This document shows, piece by piece, positions 9,387 to 18,228 of a stretch of DNA of 64,000 nucleotides; positions within the stretch are counted from its first letter, which is position 1; each line of letters opens with the position of its first letter. The position numbers and the translations under genes are program-made. This stretch comes from UBA6623 sp965238125 (lineage in GTDB: Bacteria; Acidobacteriota; Terriglobia; Bryobacterales; UBA6623). The notes below the pieces were generated by a model. That model did not search any database. It saw only the letters and a list, made by a program, of their open reading frames with translations, and was not told where the DNA came from. The stretch spans positions 3,410,001 to 3,474,000 of the forward strand of contig OZ250179.1 of NCBI GenBank assembly GCA_965238125.1, given 5' to 3'.

Positions 9387-10787
9387 TCAAGCGGCGCGGG
9401 CACGGGCCTCCCAGTAATCCTCGAACCTTCCGCTCAGCCGACAGCAGCGCAACGCGATGATGGCGTTGGCGCCGCGCACCGTCCAGAACATGCCGGAGCG
9501 CTTTAACCGCGCGCCGATCACCTTCTTGCAGCCCGCCTCGACCACTCCCGAGCCGACAAACAATCCCTGGCGGCGAAACTCGGGATACCGCATCCGCTCG
9601 GCGTTGCGCTCGAAGTAGTCCGCCTCGTTGGCGAGCAAATGGGCCGACTCCTGATTCGGCGTGGAGAACCCGCGTAAGACTTTCACCAACGCCTTGATCT
9701 TGCCTTGTTCGAGCTTGTGCAACAACCGCGCGGCCCAACGTTTCCGCCGGCGCTCATCGCTCGGGAACAGTTTCGCCGACAACTCCCACAGATGCTGCCG
9801 CGCATGGTAAAGGTCGACGATCTCGACGGCGCCGGGGAAGTGCTGATGTGCCAGGTTCCAGATCCAGGGCGCGCCGTCGCCGAGAATGACTTTCTTGCGA
9901 GCACGGCTCCAGCCCCGCCGCCAAGCTTCCGTATACAGCCGCAAGCCGAACGCCTCGGCTCCCTCGATCGCCGCGCTGTAACTGGTCGAGTTCTCGTCGC
10001 GCCGCGGCCGGCCTTGTTCGTCGGTGGTGGTTTGGGTGAAGACGCAGCCGAGTTTGACCTCGCGGGTGCGGGCCGGCCGCCCCGCGGTTTTTCCGACACG
10101 GCCGGCGGTCTCGGCGGCCACGACGGGAATGCCCGTGCCGTCCATTTCGATGTAGAGCAGGGGCACGGCGGGGGCGGCGACGTGCGGCAAGTCGAGTTGC
10201 TTGGCGCGTTGGATCGCCACTTGCTCGCGGGCTTCGATGTCGGCGCCGAGGGCCTCGGCATGGCGTTCGACGGACTTGGCGGTAACGTCGAGACCGGCCA
10301 AGACGTCGAGTTGTTCACGGCCTTGCTCGAAAGAAGTTTCGCTGCCCACCAGCGCCATCATGCGGCGCACGCCGGGCGAGCAGGCGGTGCCTTCGATGTC
10401 GAGTTCGCGGTCGCGCGGGCTTTGTCCCCGGCGGCATGTCGAGCAGAGGTAGTAGGCGCGCTCGAAACGCACCTCGCCCACCACGGTGGTGAGTTGTTTG
10501 GGGCGAGTATCGCGGCAGCAAGCTTGTTGACCGCAGGGGCAGGGGATTCGGGACGGCACGGTCTCGGAGGACGACAGTAACTTGCTCAGCAGCGTGGTCC
10601 CGGCGCGATGCATGGTGCCGCGAACCGCCGTCTCGACGGCTTCGAGATCGAGGGGGTCGCCGCGGCGTTGGCCGCGGAAGATGACCCCGAGCAGCTGCGT
10701 CACTTCTTGGGCGACTTCGTGGCGGATGGTTTCGGCCGTTTTTTTTCCTGGGGCTTCGGGGTGTCTGCGGCGGGTCGCAGACGGCAA
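9387..10787 (-). CDS. ISKra4-family transposase (copy A)
   Basis: 466 residues with an apparent TTG start at 10787, inside the upstream small gene. A Cys cluster (CPCGQQACC, YYLCSTCRRG) gives a likely zinc ribbon at about residues 83-125. Candidate catalytic acidic residues are in YIEMDGTGIPV, ILGDGAPWIWN and SGVVEAGCKKVIGARLKR. An A8 run on the coding strand (10739-10746) lies in the overlap with the upstream ORF; a -1 slip there would fuse the two proteins, so the natural product may be a frameshift fusion rather than a TTG-initiated protein. Confidence 0.88.
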   Translation of the reverse strand: MPSATRRRHPEAPGKKTAETIRHEVAQEVTQLLGVIFRGQRRGDPLDLEAVETAVRGTMHRAGTTLLSKLLSSSETVPSRIPCPCGQQACCRDTRPKQLTTVVGEVRFERAYYLCSTCRRGQSPRDRELDIEGTACSPGVRRMMALVGSETSFEQGREQLDVLAGLDVTAKSVERHAEALGADIEAREQVAIQRAKQLDLPHVAAPAVPLLYIEMDGTGIPVVAAETAGRVGKTAGRPARTREVKLGCVFTQTTTDEQGRPRRDENSTSYSAAIEGAEAFGLRLYTEAWRRGWSRARKKVILGDGAPWIWNLAHQHFPGAVEIVDLYHARQHLWELSAKLFPSDERRRKRWAARLLHKLEQGKIKALVKVLRGFSTPNQESAHLLANEADYFERNAERMRYPEFRRQGLFVGSGVVEAGCKKVIGARLKRSGMFWTVRGANAIIALRCCRLSGRFEDYWEARARAA

Positions 10788-11098
10788 ATGCTTTCGTTGA
10801 CATCGAGCAATTGCCGGCTGAGTTGTTGGAAGCGATGAAACTCGGCCACCTGGCGTTCGGCCTTGCGGCGATCCGCGGGCGAAGAGAAGGTCTCAGTCAC
10901 GGTCTTGCCGCTCACTTTTTTGGTGAGGCGGAAATGCGGACCATGGGGCGGTTGGTCGGGTTGGTGGCAGCGGCAATTCGGTTTGCCGCAGCGGCCGCGG
11001 GTGGCGGTAATCGAGCCGCTGCGAAAGTCTCCTAAGTGGAGGATCTCGGAGAGAATCGCGGCACGTTGTCGTTCGAGGGCAGCGAGAGATTGGGGCAC
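10700..11098 (-). CDS. ISKra4-element upstream protein (DUF6788-like)
   Basis: 132 residues. A GTG start at 11098 is preceded by a strong aaggaggt ribosome site about 9 bases upstream. The motif GRCGKPNCRC..GPHFRLT is typical of a small family found upstream of ISKra4-type transposases. The C-terminus is Lys/Pro-rich and ends shortly after an A8 tract (10739-10746). The gene overlaps the transposase frame by 88 bases. Likely role: part of the transposition machinery, perhaps the N-terminal portion of a frameshift product. DUF assignment is from memory of the motif. Confidence 0.75.
   Translation of the reverse strand: MPQSLAALERQRAAILSEILHLGDFRSGSITATRGRCGKPNCRCHQPDQPPHGPHFRLTKKVSGKTVTETFSSPADRRKAERQVAEFHRFQQLSRQLLDVNESICRLRPAADTPKPQEKKRPKPSATKSPKK
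10739..10746 (-). promoter_or_regulatory. Candidate -1 frameshift site (A8) in ISKra4-like copy A
   Basis: On the coding strand the small ORF reads CAG GAA AAA AAA CGG and the transposase reads GGA AAA AAA ACG across the same bases. A one-base backward slip on the A8 tract joins the frames exactly. The same tract is conserved in copy B (20645-20652). Frameshifting is inferred, not shown. Confidence 0.5.
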
Positions 11099-11228
11099 GG
11101 GGCACCTCCTTATTACCTAGCGTATACATACGCAAGGAAAAACGCCACAAAAAAAGACAAACCCACAAGCTCCCACATTTATGTCGCGCACCCTTGTCGG
11201 AAGCAACGACCAGACGTTCCGCGTGCGC

Positions 11229-11762
11229 ATGATAGAGTCGAAGAGGGCCATCGCATGCACTTCTCCCGGCTGCTTATTGTCTTTTGGTGGGGCCGCATCT
11301 TGCTACGCTGCGGGGACGCCAGACCCAGCGTTTGTCTACGTCGGAACCTACGAGAAGGTCGAATCGGCTACTGGCGAGCACTGCAGTGGCTATTCGGTAG
11401 ATCTGTGGAAGGACGGCGACGTGCTGTTCGGTTTATTGCATCACCATCGAGGCCTTTGCGGCGATCCTCCTTGCGGGGTGCTCACCGATGTCCGACACGA
11501 TTCGGAGTCAGGCCGTCTTCGCTTCAACGCGGATACCGTAGAAACTATCTTCTCCTTCGAAGGATCACTGCGAAACGAGTCGCTCAAAGGAACCCTTACC
11601 AGTCGTTGGCCTGGGGCTGATCGGTACTCGAAGGAGGCCGTCCAGTTGCCCAAGCACCGAGAAGTACATGCCACGAGATTCGGCTCGCTGGCAGAATGGC
11701 ATGAAGTTTACGATTCCATTCAGCGCTGCCGCGGCGTACCGACCTACATGCCGAGCAGATAG
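11229..11762 (+). CDS. Hypothetical protein, possibly exported
   Basis: About 177 residues from the ATG at 11229. The N-terminus contains a mildly hydrophobic stretch ending in CYAAGTPDPAF, which could be a signal sequence; the open frame reaches back into the right end of IS copy A, so the natural start may have been affected. An alternative ATG at 11255 in another frame gives a more hydrophobic leader (MHFSRLLIVFWWG), which would need a frameshift to join. The mature part has paired Cys (SGEHCSGY-like region, RGLCGDPPCG, RCRGVPTY) and no domain I recognise. Confidence 0.6.
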   Translation: MIESKRAIACTSPGCLLSFGGAASCYAAGTPDPAFVYVGTYEKVESATGEHCSGYSVDLWKDGDVLFGLLHHHRGLCGDPPCGVLTDVRHDSESGRLRFNADTVETIFSFEGSLRNESLKGTLTSRWPGADRYSKEAVQLPKHREVHATRFGSLAEWHEVYDSIQRCRGVPTYMPSR

Positions 11763-12068
11763 CGCGTGCTCGTATCCGCCCATTCGCGAAAATCTCGATT
11801 CTGGGTCTCGTGAGTCGGAATGCGATCTCCGCACAGCGATCTGTCGGGTCGGGGCCCGCTCCCGACAATGGAAATTGCCGGAAGCGTGCCGTGAGCCCTG
11901 CCGCCCGCCGTCGACTGTCCGGGCGAACCGCAACTTACGGGATCAAGGGCGGCGCCCGATCCCGAGGAGGGCTCGCGGCGCGGTCTTGCCGACCTGCTGT
12001 GTTATCATCGACCTTTCGCCGTTTCCCGCTGTGTAAGGGGGATGACTTTTCGGCCTGGAAGAGAGTAG
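11763..12068. other. Intergenic region without a recognisable gene
   Basis: 306 bases between the hypothetical gene and the methyltransferase. I see no gene, repeat or clear hairpin; it presumably holds the promoter of the methyltransferase gene. Confidence 0.4.
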
Positions 12069-12659
12069 GTGGCTTTGGACGCATTTGCAACGCAAGCGGT
12101 GGCGGACTTCAAGCAAACGGCCGCCGTCACGGCAAGTTCCAGATTTCTCGTCAAGGGCATGCTGAGGTCGCTGCCCATGGAGAGGGCGGTTCGCGTTGTC
12201 GAGCTCGGTCCCGGGACCGGTGTGTTTACGCGTCAACTTCTCAATGAAATGCCATCCCAGGGCCGTTTGCTCGCGTTCGAGATCAATCAAACATTCACCG
12301 ACCACCTTCACGAGAACTTGCCCGATCCGCGGCTTGAAATCATCACCACCTGCGCCGGGTCCGCGGGCGACGAATTACGGCGGCGGGGGTGGAATCGGGT
12401 CGACGCGGTCGTGGTTTCGTTAGGGTTCGGGTTCATGTCCGATGAGAAGGTCCATGAAATCTTCGCCGGCCTGACGCCCTTCATGGATGACAACAGTGTC
12501 CTTTCGTTGTTTCAATACGCCCACCAAATGAAATACCTCGACGGCCGGCTTTCTCGGTTTGACGTCTCCGATTTGCTGGCCGAGCATTTCCGTCGAATCG
12601 ACCGCCACACGGTTTGGCGCAATCTTCCCCCGGCTTTCGTGTTCAGTTGCCGCGTGTAG
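12069..12659 (+). CDS. SAM-dependent methyltransferase, PmtA/KsgA-like
   Basis: 196 residues with a GTG start at 12069. The SAM-binding motif I is VVELGPGTGVFTRQLL, followed by an acidic motif (LLAFEINQTF). This glycine pattern and the N-terminal FLVKGMLRSLP resemble phospholipid N-methyltransferases (PmtA) and rRNA adenine dimethylases; the short length fits PmtA better. The substrate is not proven: lipid headgroup methylation (phosphatidylethanolamine) is the best guess. It lies 34 bases upstream of another SAM-type enzyme, so the two may be co-transcribed. Confidence 0.75.
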   Translation: MALDAFATQAVADFKQTAAVTASSRFLVKGMLRSLPMERAVRVVELGPGTGVFTRQLLNEMPSQGRLLAFEINQTFTDHLHENLPDPRLEIITTCAGSAGDELRRRGWNRVDAVVVSLGFGFMSDEKVHEIFAGLTPFMDDNSVLSLFQYAHQMKYLDGRLSRFDVSDLLAEHFRRIDRHTVWRNLPPAFVFSCRV

Positions 12660-12693
12660 CGCCGGCAGTTCGCAGCGGAAGAATCGCTTCGCC

Positions 12694-14367
12694 ATGGCTT
12701 CCGACTCCGACGCTCTGATCGATAGCGCGGCGGAGACGAAGTCCTCCGCCGACCCCGACCGAAGTTCGCGGAAACAGGGCGCGCCCTCCGGCTGGGCTTG
12801 GCTGATTCCCAATTTCACCGTTTTCATATCGAGCCTCTGCATCATGGTCGTCGAGTTGGTCGCGGGCCGCTTGATCGCCCGCTACGTCGGCAGCTCGCTC
12901 TACACCTGGACTTCGGTCATCGGCATCGTCCTGGCCGGCATTGCCGCCGGCAACTACATCGGAGGCCGCCTGGCCGACCGCTACAAGGCGCGGGAAGCTC
13001 TGGCTTCGCTGTTTCTACTTTCCTCGGCGGCCTGTTTGCTGATTCCTTTGCTCAACGACCGCATCGGGTACTTGACGTTGTTGCGCAGCCAGGAATGGGG
13101 CTTGCGTATCGCGCTGCATGTCTTCTTCGTCTTCTTCCTGCCGGCCGCGTTGATGGGGACAATCAGCCCGGTGGCCGCGAAAATGGCGCTGGGGTTGAGC
13201 ACCCAAACCGGACGCACCGTGGGCAGCGTCTATTCCTGGGGCGCGGTCGGCAGCATCGTCGGCACTTTCTTGACGGGCTATTTCTTGATCGCCGAAATGG
13301 GGACGGTGTCGGTCGTGCTCAGCGTTGCCGGAGTCTTGCTCGCCATGGCGCTGTTTTTCGGCGCGCGGAGTCTCGTGCCGTTTCTTTGGGTCGGCGTTTT
13401 CAGCGCGATCTTGCTCACCCGTCTCGGACCCTGGGAATGGACCCGCGTCGTCGGGGAACGGCTGGGGGTGCGCGACCGCGTTAACCAGCTCGTCCACTTT
13501 CGGACCGAATCGCACTACTCCTCGATACGCGTAGAGGACGAGCGCGAGATGCCGGGCATCCGATCGATGACGCTCGATTATCTAGTCCACGCCTACGTGT
13601 CGACGGAGAATCCCGATGAGTTGATCTACGAATACGAAAACGTCTACGCCGGCGTGACGAAAATGGCGCTGCGGGACTTTCCCGAAGACCGCCAGCCGCG
13701 CGCCCTCATGCTCGGGGGCGGTGGATTTGTTTTTCCGCGTTGGCTGCTTCGATGGTGGCCGGAAAGCTACGTCGAGGTGGCCGAGATCGATCCCGAAGTG
13801 ACGCGCGCCGCCTTCGAGGCGTTCGGTTTGCCGCTCAACACCCCGATGAAGATATTCAACCTCGACGCCCGCAATCACGTCGATGATCTGCTCGAGCGAC
13901 AGGAAAGCGGTGAGCAGGTCGGGGGTTTCGATCTCGTCTACGGCGACGCCTTCAGTCACTACTCGCCGCCGTTTCATCTCACCACGCACGAGTTCAACGA
14001 AAAGGTACGTCGCCTGATGAGCCCCGACGGCGTCTTCTTAGCGAACGTGATCGACATCTATCGCTCGGGGAAGTTTCTCGGAGCAATGATCAATACCTTC
14101 GAACAGAGTTTTCCCCACGTCTATGTATTGGGCACCGTCTTCGGAGGCCCTTCCGATGAAGACCAGCGCGACACATTCGTGGTCGTGGGTTCAGCAAGTC
14201 CCCTCCCGATCGACGAGATGGACTTCGAACTCTACCAGGGTCAGCTATTGGAACCGCACCATTTGGCCACTCTCCGAAAGCGATCGAACCGCCTCGTCCT
14301 GACCGATGACTACGCCCCCGTCGCCAACCTCATCGCCCCGGTAGTCAGTTCGGCGGAGAGGCGTTGA
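12694..14367 (+). CDS. Membrane-anchored spermidine synthase-like protein
   Basis: 557 residues from the ATG at 12694. The N-terminal ~250 residues carry about seven to eight hydrophobic helices with MFS-like features (GGRLADRYKAREA; SVYSWGAVGSIVGTFLTGY). The C-terminal half is a spermidine synthase-type Rossmann domain: ALMLGGGGFVFPRWLL, VEVAEIDPEVTRAA and FDLVYGDAFSHYSPPFHLTT. Such fusions are common in environmental bacteria; many lack the residues for aminopropyl transfer, and their substrate is unknown. It sits directly after the PmtA-like methyltransferase. An open frame extends upstream to 12559 but overlaps that gene. Confidence 0.85.
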   Translation: MASDSDALIDSAAETKSSADPDRSSRKQGAPSGWAWLIPNFTVFISSLCIMVVELVAGRLIARYVGSSLYTWTSVIGIVLAGIAAGNYIGGRLADRYKAREALASLFLLSSAACLLIPLLNDRIGYLTLLRSQEWGLRIALHVFFVFFLPAALMGTISPVAAKMALGLSTQTGRTVGSVYSWGAVGSIVGTFLTGYFLIAEMGTVSVVLSVAGVLLAMALFFGARSLVPFLWVGVFSAILLTRLGPWEWTRVVGERLGVRDRVNQLVHFRTESHYSSIRVEDEREMPGIRSMTLDYLVHAYVSTENPDELIYEYENVYAGVTKMALRDFPEDRQPRALMLGGGGFVFPRWLLRWWPESYVEVAEIDPEVTRAAFEAFGLPLNTPMKIFNLDARNHVDDLLERQESGEQVGGFDLVYGDAFSHYSPPFHLTTHEFNEKVRRLMSPDGVFLANVIDIYRSGKFLGAMINTFEQSFPHVYVLGTVFGGPSDEDQRDTFVVVGSASPLPIDEMDFELYQGQLLEPHHLATLRKRSNRLVLTDDYAPVANLIAPVVSSAERR

Positions 14368-14509
14368 GGGGGTCACTGAGAGTTCGCACGAGTCCGCGGG
14401 GAGGCTCGATCCGCGCCCGATTTGCGCGGCTGAAGCCCGAGTCGCTCCTAGGGGCTTGGTAGCTGAAAGAGCCAGGTTATTGACCGAGTGCTCTGCTGCA
14501 ATCGACGGC

Positions 14510-14907
14510 TCATCTTCCTACCTGCTCAGTCGGGCGGAATCTCATCGCTGACCACGTAGCGTCAAGAGAAACTTGGGTGACGGGGCGGATGCCTCTATCC
14601 GCCAGTGCCTTCCAAAGCTTGTCGCGATTCAAGTCCGTTTCCACGCCGGAGCTACCCTTGGGATATGAAATCCACAGGACGGCATCGTACTGGATGGCTT
14701 GGAGTACCCGGTCAATGAATCGATCCAGCTCGTTTCGATCTTTGGCGAAAAGGTGAGCAAAATCGAACTCGCCCGTCGGCTTCTGTTGAATCGTGGCACC
14801 GACGGCACTTCGCCCAAAGTCCCCAGATAGCCGTCGGGCGCATTAACGATAAGAGCGCGCTGGGCGTTTTGCATCCGAAGTTTCTTTGCCAGTGCCGAAA
14901 TCGCCAT
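14510..14907 (-). pseudogene. Frameshifted DUF3052-like gene
   Basis: The first ~37 residues (MAISALAKKLRMQNAQRALIVNAPDGYL...) are in one frame. After one lost base near 14800 the rest continues in another frame: TGEFDFAHLFAKDRNELD, AVLWISYPKGSSGVETDLN and VSLDATWSAMRFRPTEQVG, then TGA. Joined, this is a full-length ~131-residue protein of the type annotated DUF3052, function unknown. It starts 9 bases after the stop of the decayed gene upstream, suggesting a former two-gene operon. A sequencing error is possible. Confidence 0.75.
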
Positions 14908-14916
14908 ATGTTGATC

Positions 14917-15408
14917 CTACACACCGTGGGAGGACTTCACCCCGCCAAAGATCGCCCGATAGATCATCGATGGTATGCAAATATCCGTCGTGCTGACCAG
15001 CAAAGCCACCGATGTCAGCAACCCCCGAACAGATACTCCGCAAAGTCGTATCCGGCCTCAAACGCCCAGATCACTCCCAGCAGCCAGAGAGCACCTACAC
15101 CGCAGGCGAAGCGCGAGGGCGCGCCGCGCCTGGGTAGCGCCCACGTGCCGGTTAAGGCGACGAATGCCGAAGTTGTAGATCAAGTCGAACGGGTGCACGG
15201 GAAAAACGGCTGCCGAACCCGCGACCACGACGAGAGTTCCCAGCAGAGCGGACGACGCGGTTGCCGTCCCAATGGCCGCCAAGACCGCGCAGAAGACGAA
15301 CGCCATTCGAAGCCACGGAGCGACTTCCGCCAGTGTTTCCGGCGGCACTCCGTCGAACCCCTGGACATCCAGCCGGTGCCGCGTCGTCGCCGAGAGCTGC
15401 CCCCCCAT
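14917..15408 (-). pseudogene. Frameshifted DUF4395-like membrane protein gene
   Basis: Starts MGGQLSATTRHRLDVQGFDG and has two or three hydrophobic helices (FVFCAVLAAIG; LLGTLVVVAGSAAVFPVHP). After PFDLIYNFGIRRL an extra base shifts the frame; in the next frame the protein goes on GTWALPRRGAPSRFACGVGA...WAFEAG. A second single-base loss in a G run near 14975 again shifts the frame, after which TTDICIPSMIYRAIFGG closes the protein. The assembled ~163 residues match the small membrane proteins I know as DUF4395-like. Two indels here plus one in the next gene argue for decay. Confidence 0.7.
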
Positions 15409-15513
15409 ATCGATCTTCCCTGATTTTTCTCCATGACCACGGACGGGCCATTTCTTGCCTAGGATACACCCGCGTCCGCCATACAATAAGGAAAGAAACC
15501 GGAAAGGTCCGTC

Positions 15514-15933
15514 ATGCGGGTGATTTTGTTCATTCTCGTTTTGTTGGCGATCGCGGCTGCGGCGCTTTACTACCCGGTCTCCGACGACAGCATTCGCCAA
15601 ACCCTCCAGCAGGAGTCCCAGCGCCTCCAAAAGCAGGCCAAGGAAGCCCGCAAGAGCGCCTCGCTCGCCGTCGAGAATGTCAATAAGCGTCTCGAAGGGT
15701 TGAAGGAAGAATACCGGCGGCTGCGCGGCGCGGCGAACCAGAGAGCCTCGGAAAGTACGGACGAGGTTGCCGAGCGTACCGACAAGGCTCGCGAGAGCGC
15801 CAAGGCACTGCAAGAAAAGATCATCAAGTTGTCCAAAGAGGCCGGCGAAAAACTGGACGCCCAAGCCCGCGAGCTTCACAAGAAGGTCAAGGAACTCAAG
15901 GAAGAAATCGAGCGCGAGTTAGCTGATCGCTAG
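15514..15933 (+). CDS. Membrane-anchored coiled-coil protein
   Basis: 139 residues. Residues 3-20 (VILFILVLLAIAAAALYY) form one transmembrane segment or uncleaved signal anchor. The remaining ~115 residues are highly charged, rich in K/E/R/A/L with a heptad-like pattern and no Gly or Pro, a long coiled coil projecting from the membrane. No domain or catalytic motif is visible. It could tether or scaffold envelope complexes, but this is speculation. Confident as a real gene from its composition. Confidence 0.75.
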   Translation: MRVILFILVLLAIAAAALYYPVSDDSIRQTLQQESQRLQKQAKEARKSASLAVENVNKRLEGLKEEYRRLRGAANQRASESTDEVAERTDKARESAKALQEKIIKLSKEAGEKLDAQARELHKKVKELKEEIERELADR

Positions 15934-16114
15934 CGCCCGCTAAGAGCATCCCCGGACGAATATGGGAGGCGGCTACCGATTTTCGCCCGTCGTAGTCGGA
16001 CTTGCACCACGGGCTGCCGGCGTCGGGCGCGGCGGTTGATCAGGACGGAGGCCATGGCTCTTCGCTTGCGTTCGGGCTCGGTATCTCATTAGCGGCCGTA
16101 CCGCGATGTCGCTG

Positions 16115-17371
16115 CTACGACCTCGGCGCGGCCGCCCGCCCAATCGGCTGTTCCGGGTCGATCAGCATCCACATCCCCGCGCTGACCACGTAATACCCGG
16201 CGGCAATCAGCAGCGGCAGCTCCCACGATCCATAAGTCTCGACCAAATGCCCGAAGACCATGGGGGCCGCGACGCCGCCGATTTGGCCGAGCGAATTCAT
16301 CATTCCCGAAACCGTGCCGGCATGCTTGGCGCCCACATCGACGCACGTCGCCCAACAGACCGACAAGATCAAATCCGATGCGCCGAAGCTGAGCGCAAGC
16401 GCCGCCACCCCCAACATCGGGTCTTCGACCAGCGCCGCTGCGGCCAACAACGCGGCCGACGCCAGCAAGCCCCCCATGGCCGGAATCCGCCGCGCCCAAC
16501 GCAAGCGCACCCGCCGACTCATCCAATCCGTGAGCAAGCCTCCCAGCAAGTTGCCGGTTAAGGCGGCTACCCACGGCAGCGCCGCGTAGAAGCCCAAATC
16601 AGCCCGAGCGATTCCCCGGCCCTGCTCCAAGTACGTCGGCAACCAAGTCATGTAAAAGTACACGCCGAAGGTGTAACCCGAGTACATCGCGCACAGCGCC
16701 CAGACATTGCGGCTCGTTGCGAGCAAGCCCCAGGGGACGCGCTCAGCGTGTCCGCCGGCCGCGCGCCGGGCCTGGATTTCGGCTAGTTCCGACCCGCCGA
16801 TGGCCGGGTGCTCCTCGGGCGTATTGCGGTACCAGCGCGCCCAAACCACCGCCCACACGACCCCCAGCACGGCGAAGATCCAATAGACCGGGCGCCACCC
16901 AATCACCCCCATCAGGTAGATCACCAGCCCCGGCGCCAAAGCCCCGCCCAGCCGGCTGCCCACCATGACGATCGCTTGCGCCCGCCCGCGCTCATTACTC
17001 GGGAACCAACGCGAGAGCGCCGACGTGGTCCCCGGAAAAGCGCCCGCTTCACCGCATCCGAAAAGGAAACGAATCGCCAGCAGGCTCGCGTAGCTCCAAG
17101 CCGCCCCGGTGAGCGCCGTAAACAGCGACCACCAAATCACAATCCTCGTCAGCAAAGACCGCGCCCCAAAGCGGTCGGCCAACCAACCGCCGGGAATCTC
17201 AAACAGCACATAGCCCAACACAAACGCGCTCAACACCCGGCCCATCTGGGACATCGAAAGGCCCAATTCTTCCGACATCACCGAGGTCGTGGCGGCGATA
17301 CAAACCCGGTCGAGATAGGTGACCACCATCAGGGCGAACATCAGCGCCAGCGCTTTGTTGCGAACGAGCAT
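16115..17371 (-). CDS. MFS transporter, anion:cation symporter type
   Basis: 418 residues from the ATG at 17371 (MLVRNKALALMFALMVVTYLDRV). Upstream codons in the same open frame (to 17551) are Arg/Ala-rich and overlap the DUF3604 scrap, so they are excluded. Twelve hydrophobic helices; the N-terminal LDRVCIAATTSVMSEELGLS, GGWLADRFGARSLL and FLFGCGEAGAFPGTTSALSRWFP are hallmarks of the ACS family (sugar acids such as hexuronates or glucarate, and other organic anions). The substrate cannot be set from sequence alone. Confidence 0.88.
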   Translation of the reverse strand: MLVRNKALALMFALMVVTYLDRVCIAATTSVMSEELGLSMSQMGRVLSAFVLGYVLFEIPGGWLADRFGARSLLTRIVIWWSLFTALTGAAWSYASLLAIRFLFGCGEAGAFPGTTSALSRWFPSNERGRAQAIVMVGSRLGGALAPGLVIYLMGVIGWRPVYWIFAVLGVVWAVVWARWYRNTPEEHPAIGGSELAEIQARRAAGGHAERVPWGLLATSRNVWALCAMYSGYTFGVYFYMTWLPTYLEQGRGIARADLGFYAALPWVAALTGNLLGGLLTDWMSRRVRLRWARRIPAMGGLLASAALLAAAALVEDPMLGVAALALSFGASDLILSVCWATCVDVGAKHAGTVSGMMNSLGQIGGVAAPMVFGHLVETYGSWELPLLIAAGYYVVSAGMWMLIDPEQPIGRAAAPRS

Positions 17372-17453
17372 TCCCGACAGGATACTACGCGCCGCGGCCG
17401 CTACAGCCGCATCTGTTTGACAGCCGCCGCCGAGCCGTCTATGGTTTCGAGTA

Positions 17454-17705
17454 ATGCACGGGCCTTCAGCCACCGAGCCCCCGCCGATCGAAGTGAAGGC
17501 ACGCGGAACCGCGAAGATAGCGAAAGTCCACATCCTCCGCAACGGCCGCATCCTCTACACCGGCGAACCCGGCGAGCAAGAGGTAAGCTTCGCCTACACC
17601 GACAGCGACGCCGAAGCCCGCACCGGCACGCAGTATTACTACGTCCGAGTCGAGCAAACCGACGGCCACGTGGCTTGGTCAAGCCCGATTTGGGTCAACT
17701 ACTGA
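17454..17705 (+). pseudogene. C-terminal scrap of a DUF3604-type protein
   Basis: 83 codons ending in TGA. The segment VHILRNGRILYTGEPGEQEVSF..YYYVRVEQTDGHVAWSSPIWV matches the closing beta-sandwich of DUF3604 proteins, a family of about 600-700 residues. The N-terminal ~90% is absent: upstream lies the start of the MFS gene. So this is a 5'-truncated remnant, presumably left by rearrangement. Confidence 0.65.
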
Positions 17706-17724
17706 AGGTCGGCGGGGCGGGAAT

Positions 17725-18228
17725 TCACTCGAACAAATCCGCTGGTTTGATTTCCAAATCGAAATCCGGAAGACGAAAGGCCTCGACTGCTACCAGCCCC
17801 TTTTCTTCGTAGACGGACAATTGGCGCGGCCAGGGATCCGCCAGCCATATGTGCGGCACGCCCCAAGTTCGGTACTCTTCGAGTTTTTTCACGATATCGG
17901 TGTGACGATCTTCGGGAGAGACGATTTCGATCACAATAAAAGGCGGCTCCGAGGGTACAAGATCGACCGGTTCGCGAGGACGGAAGACGGCGACATCCGG
18001 TATTCGAAACCGCGTCGGCGCGAGCTGCAGCCGTAGTTCCGGGCGGCTGTACAAGGGGTGTTGTTTCCGGGCTTCGTAAAAGATTTCGACCAGCCGAGCC
18101 TGGGCTTTGCTATGCGGATTCCCCCCCAAGTTCCTCTCCACGATGGCGCCGTCAACGAACTCACGATCGGCACCGTCGAAAGCGGTTTGCAAGTATTCTT
18201 CCGGCGTGATCAGCGTCTGTACGGCCAC
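17725..18228 (-). CDS. Uma2-family putative restriction endonuclease fold protein
   Basis: 167 residues, the usual length of the Uma2 (DUF820) family. It begins ITPEEYLQ and contains ADREFVDGAIVERNLGG, RFRIPDVAVFRP and PPFIVIEIVSPEDR, the motifs that give a PD-(D/E)XK nuclease-like centre (the Asp of IPDVAV and the Glu of IEIVSP). A C-terminal GVPHIWLADPW follows. These proteins are expanded in cyanobacteria, Planctomycetota and Acidobacteriota; their role is unresolved. It stands alone between unrelated genes. Confidence 0.88.
   Translation of the reverse strand: MAVQTLITPEEYLQTAFDGADREFVDGAIVERNLGGNPHSKAQARLVEIFYEARKQHPLYSRPELRLQLAPTRFRIPDVAVFRPREPVDLVPSEPPFIVIEIVSPEDRHTDIVKKLEEYRTWGVPHIWLADPWPRQLSVYEEKGLVAVEAFRLPDFDLEIKPADLFE

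Larger units (their letters stand above)
9362..11193 (-). mobile_element. ISKra4-like insertion sequence, copy A (complete)
   Basis: The element is 1832 bp with terminal inverted repeats of about 23 bp starting GGGTGTGCGACATAAATGTG (left, 9362) and the same with one mismatch inward from 11193. It is flanked by a 9-bp direct repeat TTGTCGGAA at 9353-9361 and 11194-11202, fixing both ends. It holds two overlapping genes on the minus strand. Nine-base target duplications and this gene pair agree with the ISKra4 group. In the transposase region I noticed one silent difference from copy B at 19268-22194, so spread was recent. Confidence 0.92.

Noticed and set aside
9705..10580. Long plus-strand frame (291 codons) opposite the ISKra4 transposase
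   Set aside because: It is an antisense shadow of a GC-rich gene; the minus-strand frame has recognisable catalytic and zinc motifs, this one has none. The same shadow appears opposite copy B at 19611-20486.
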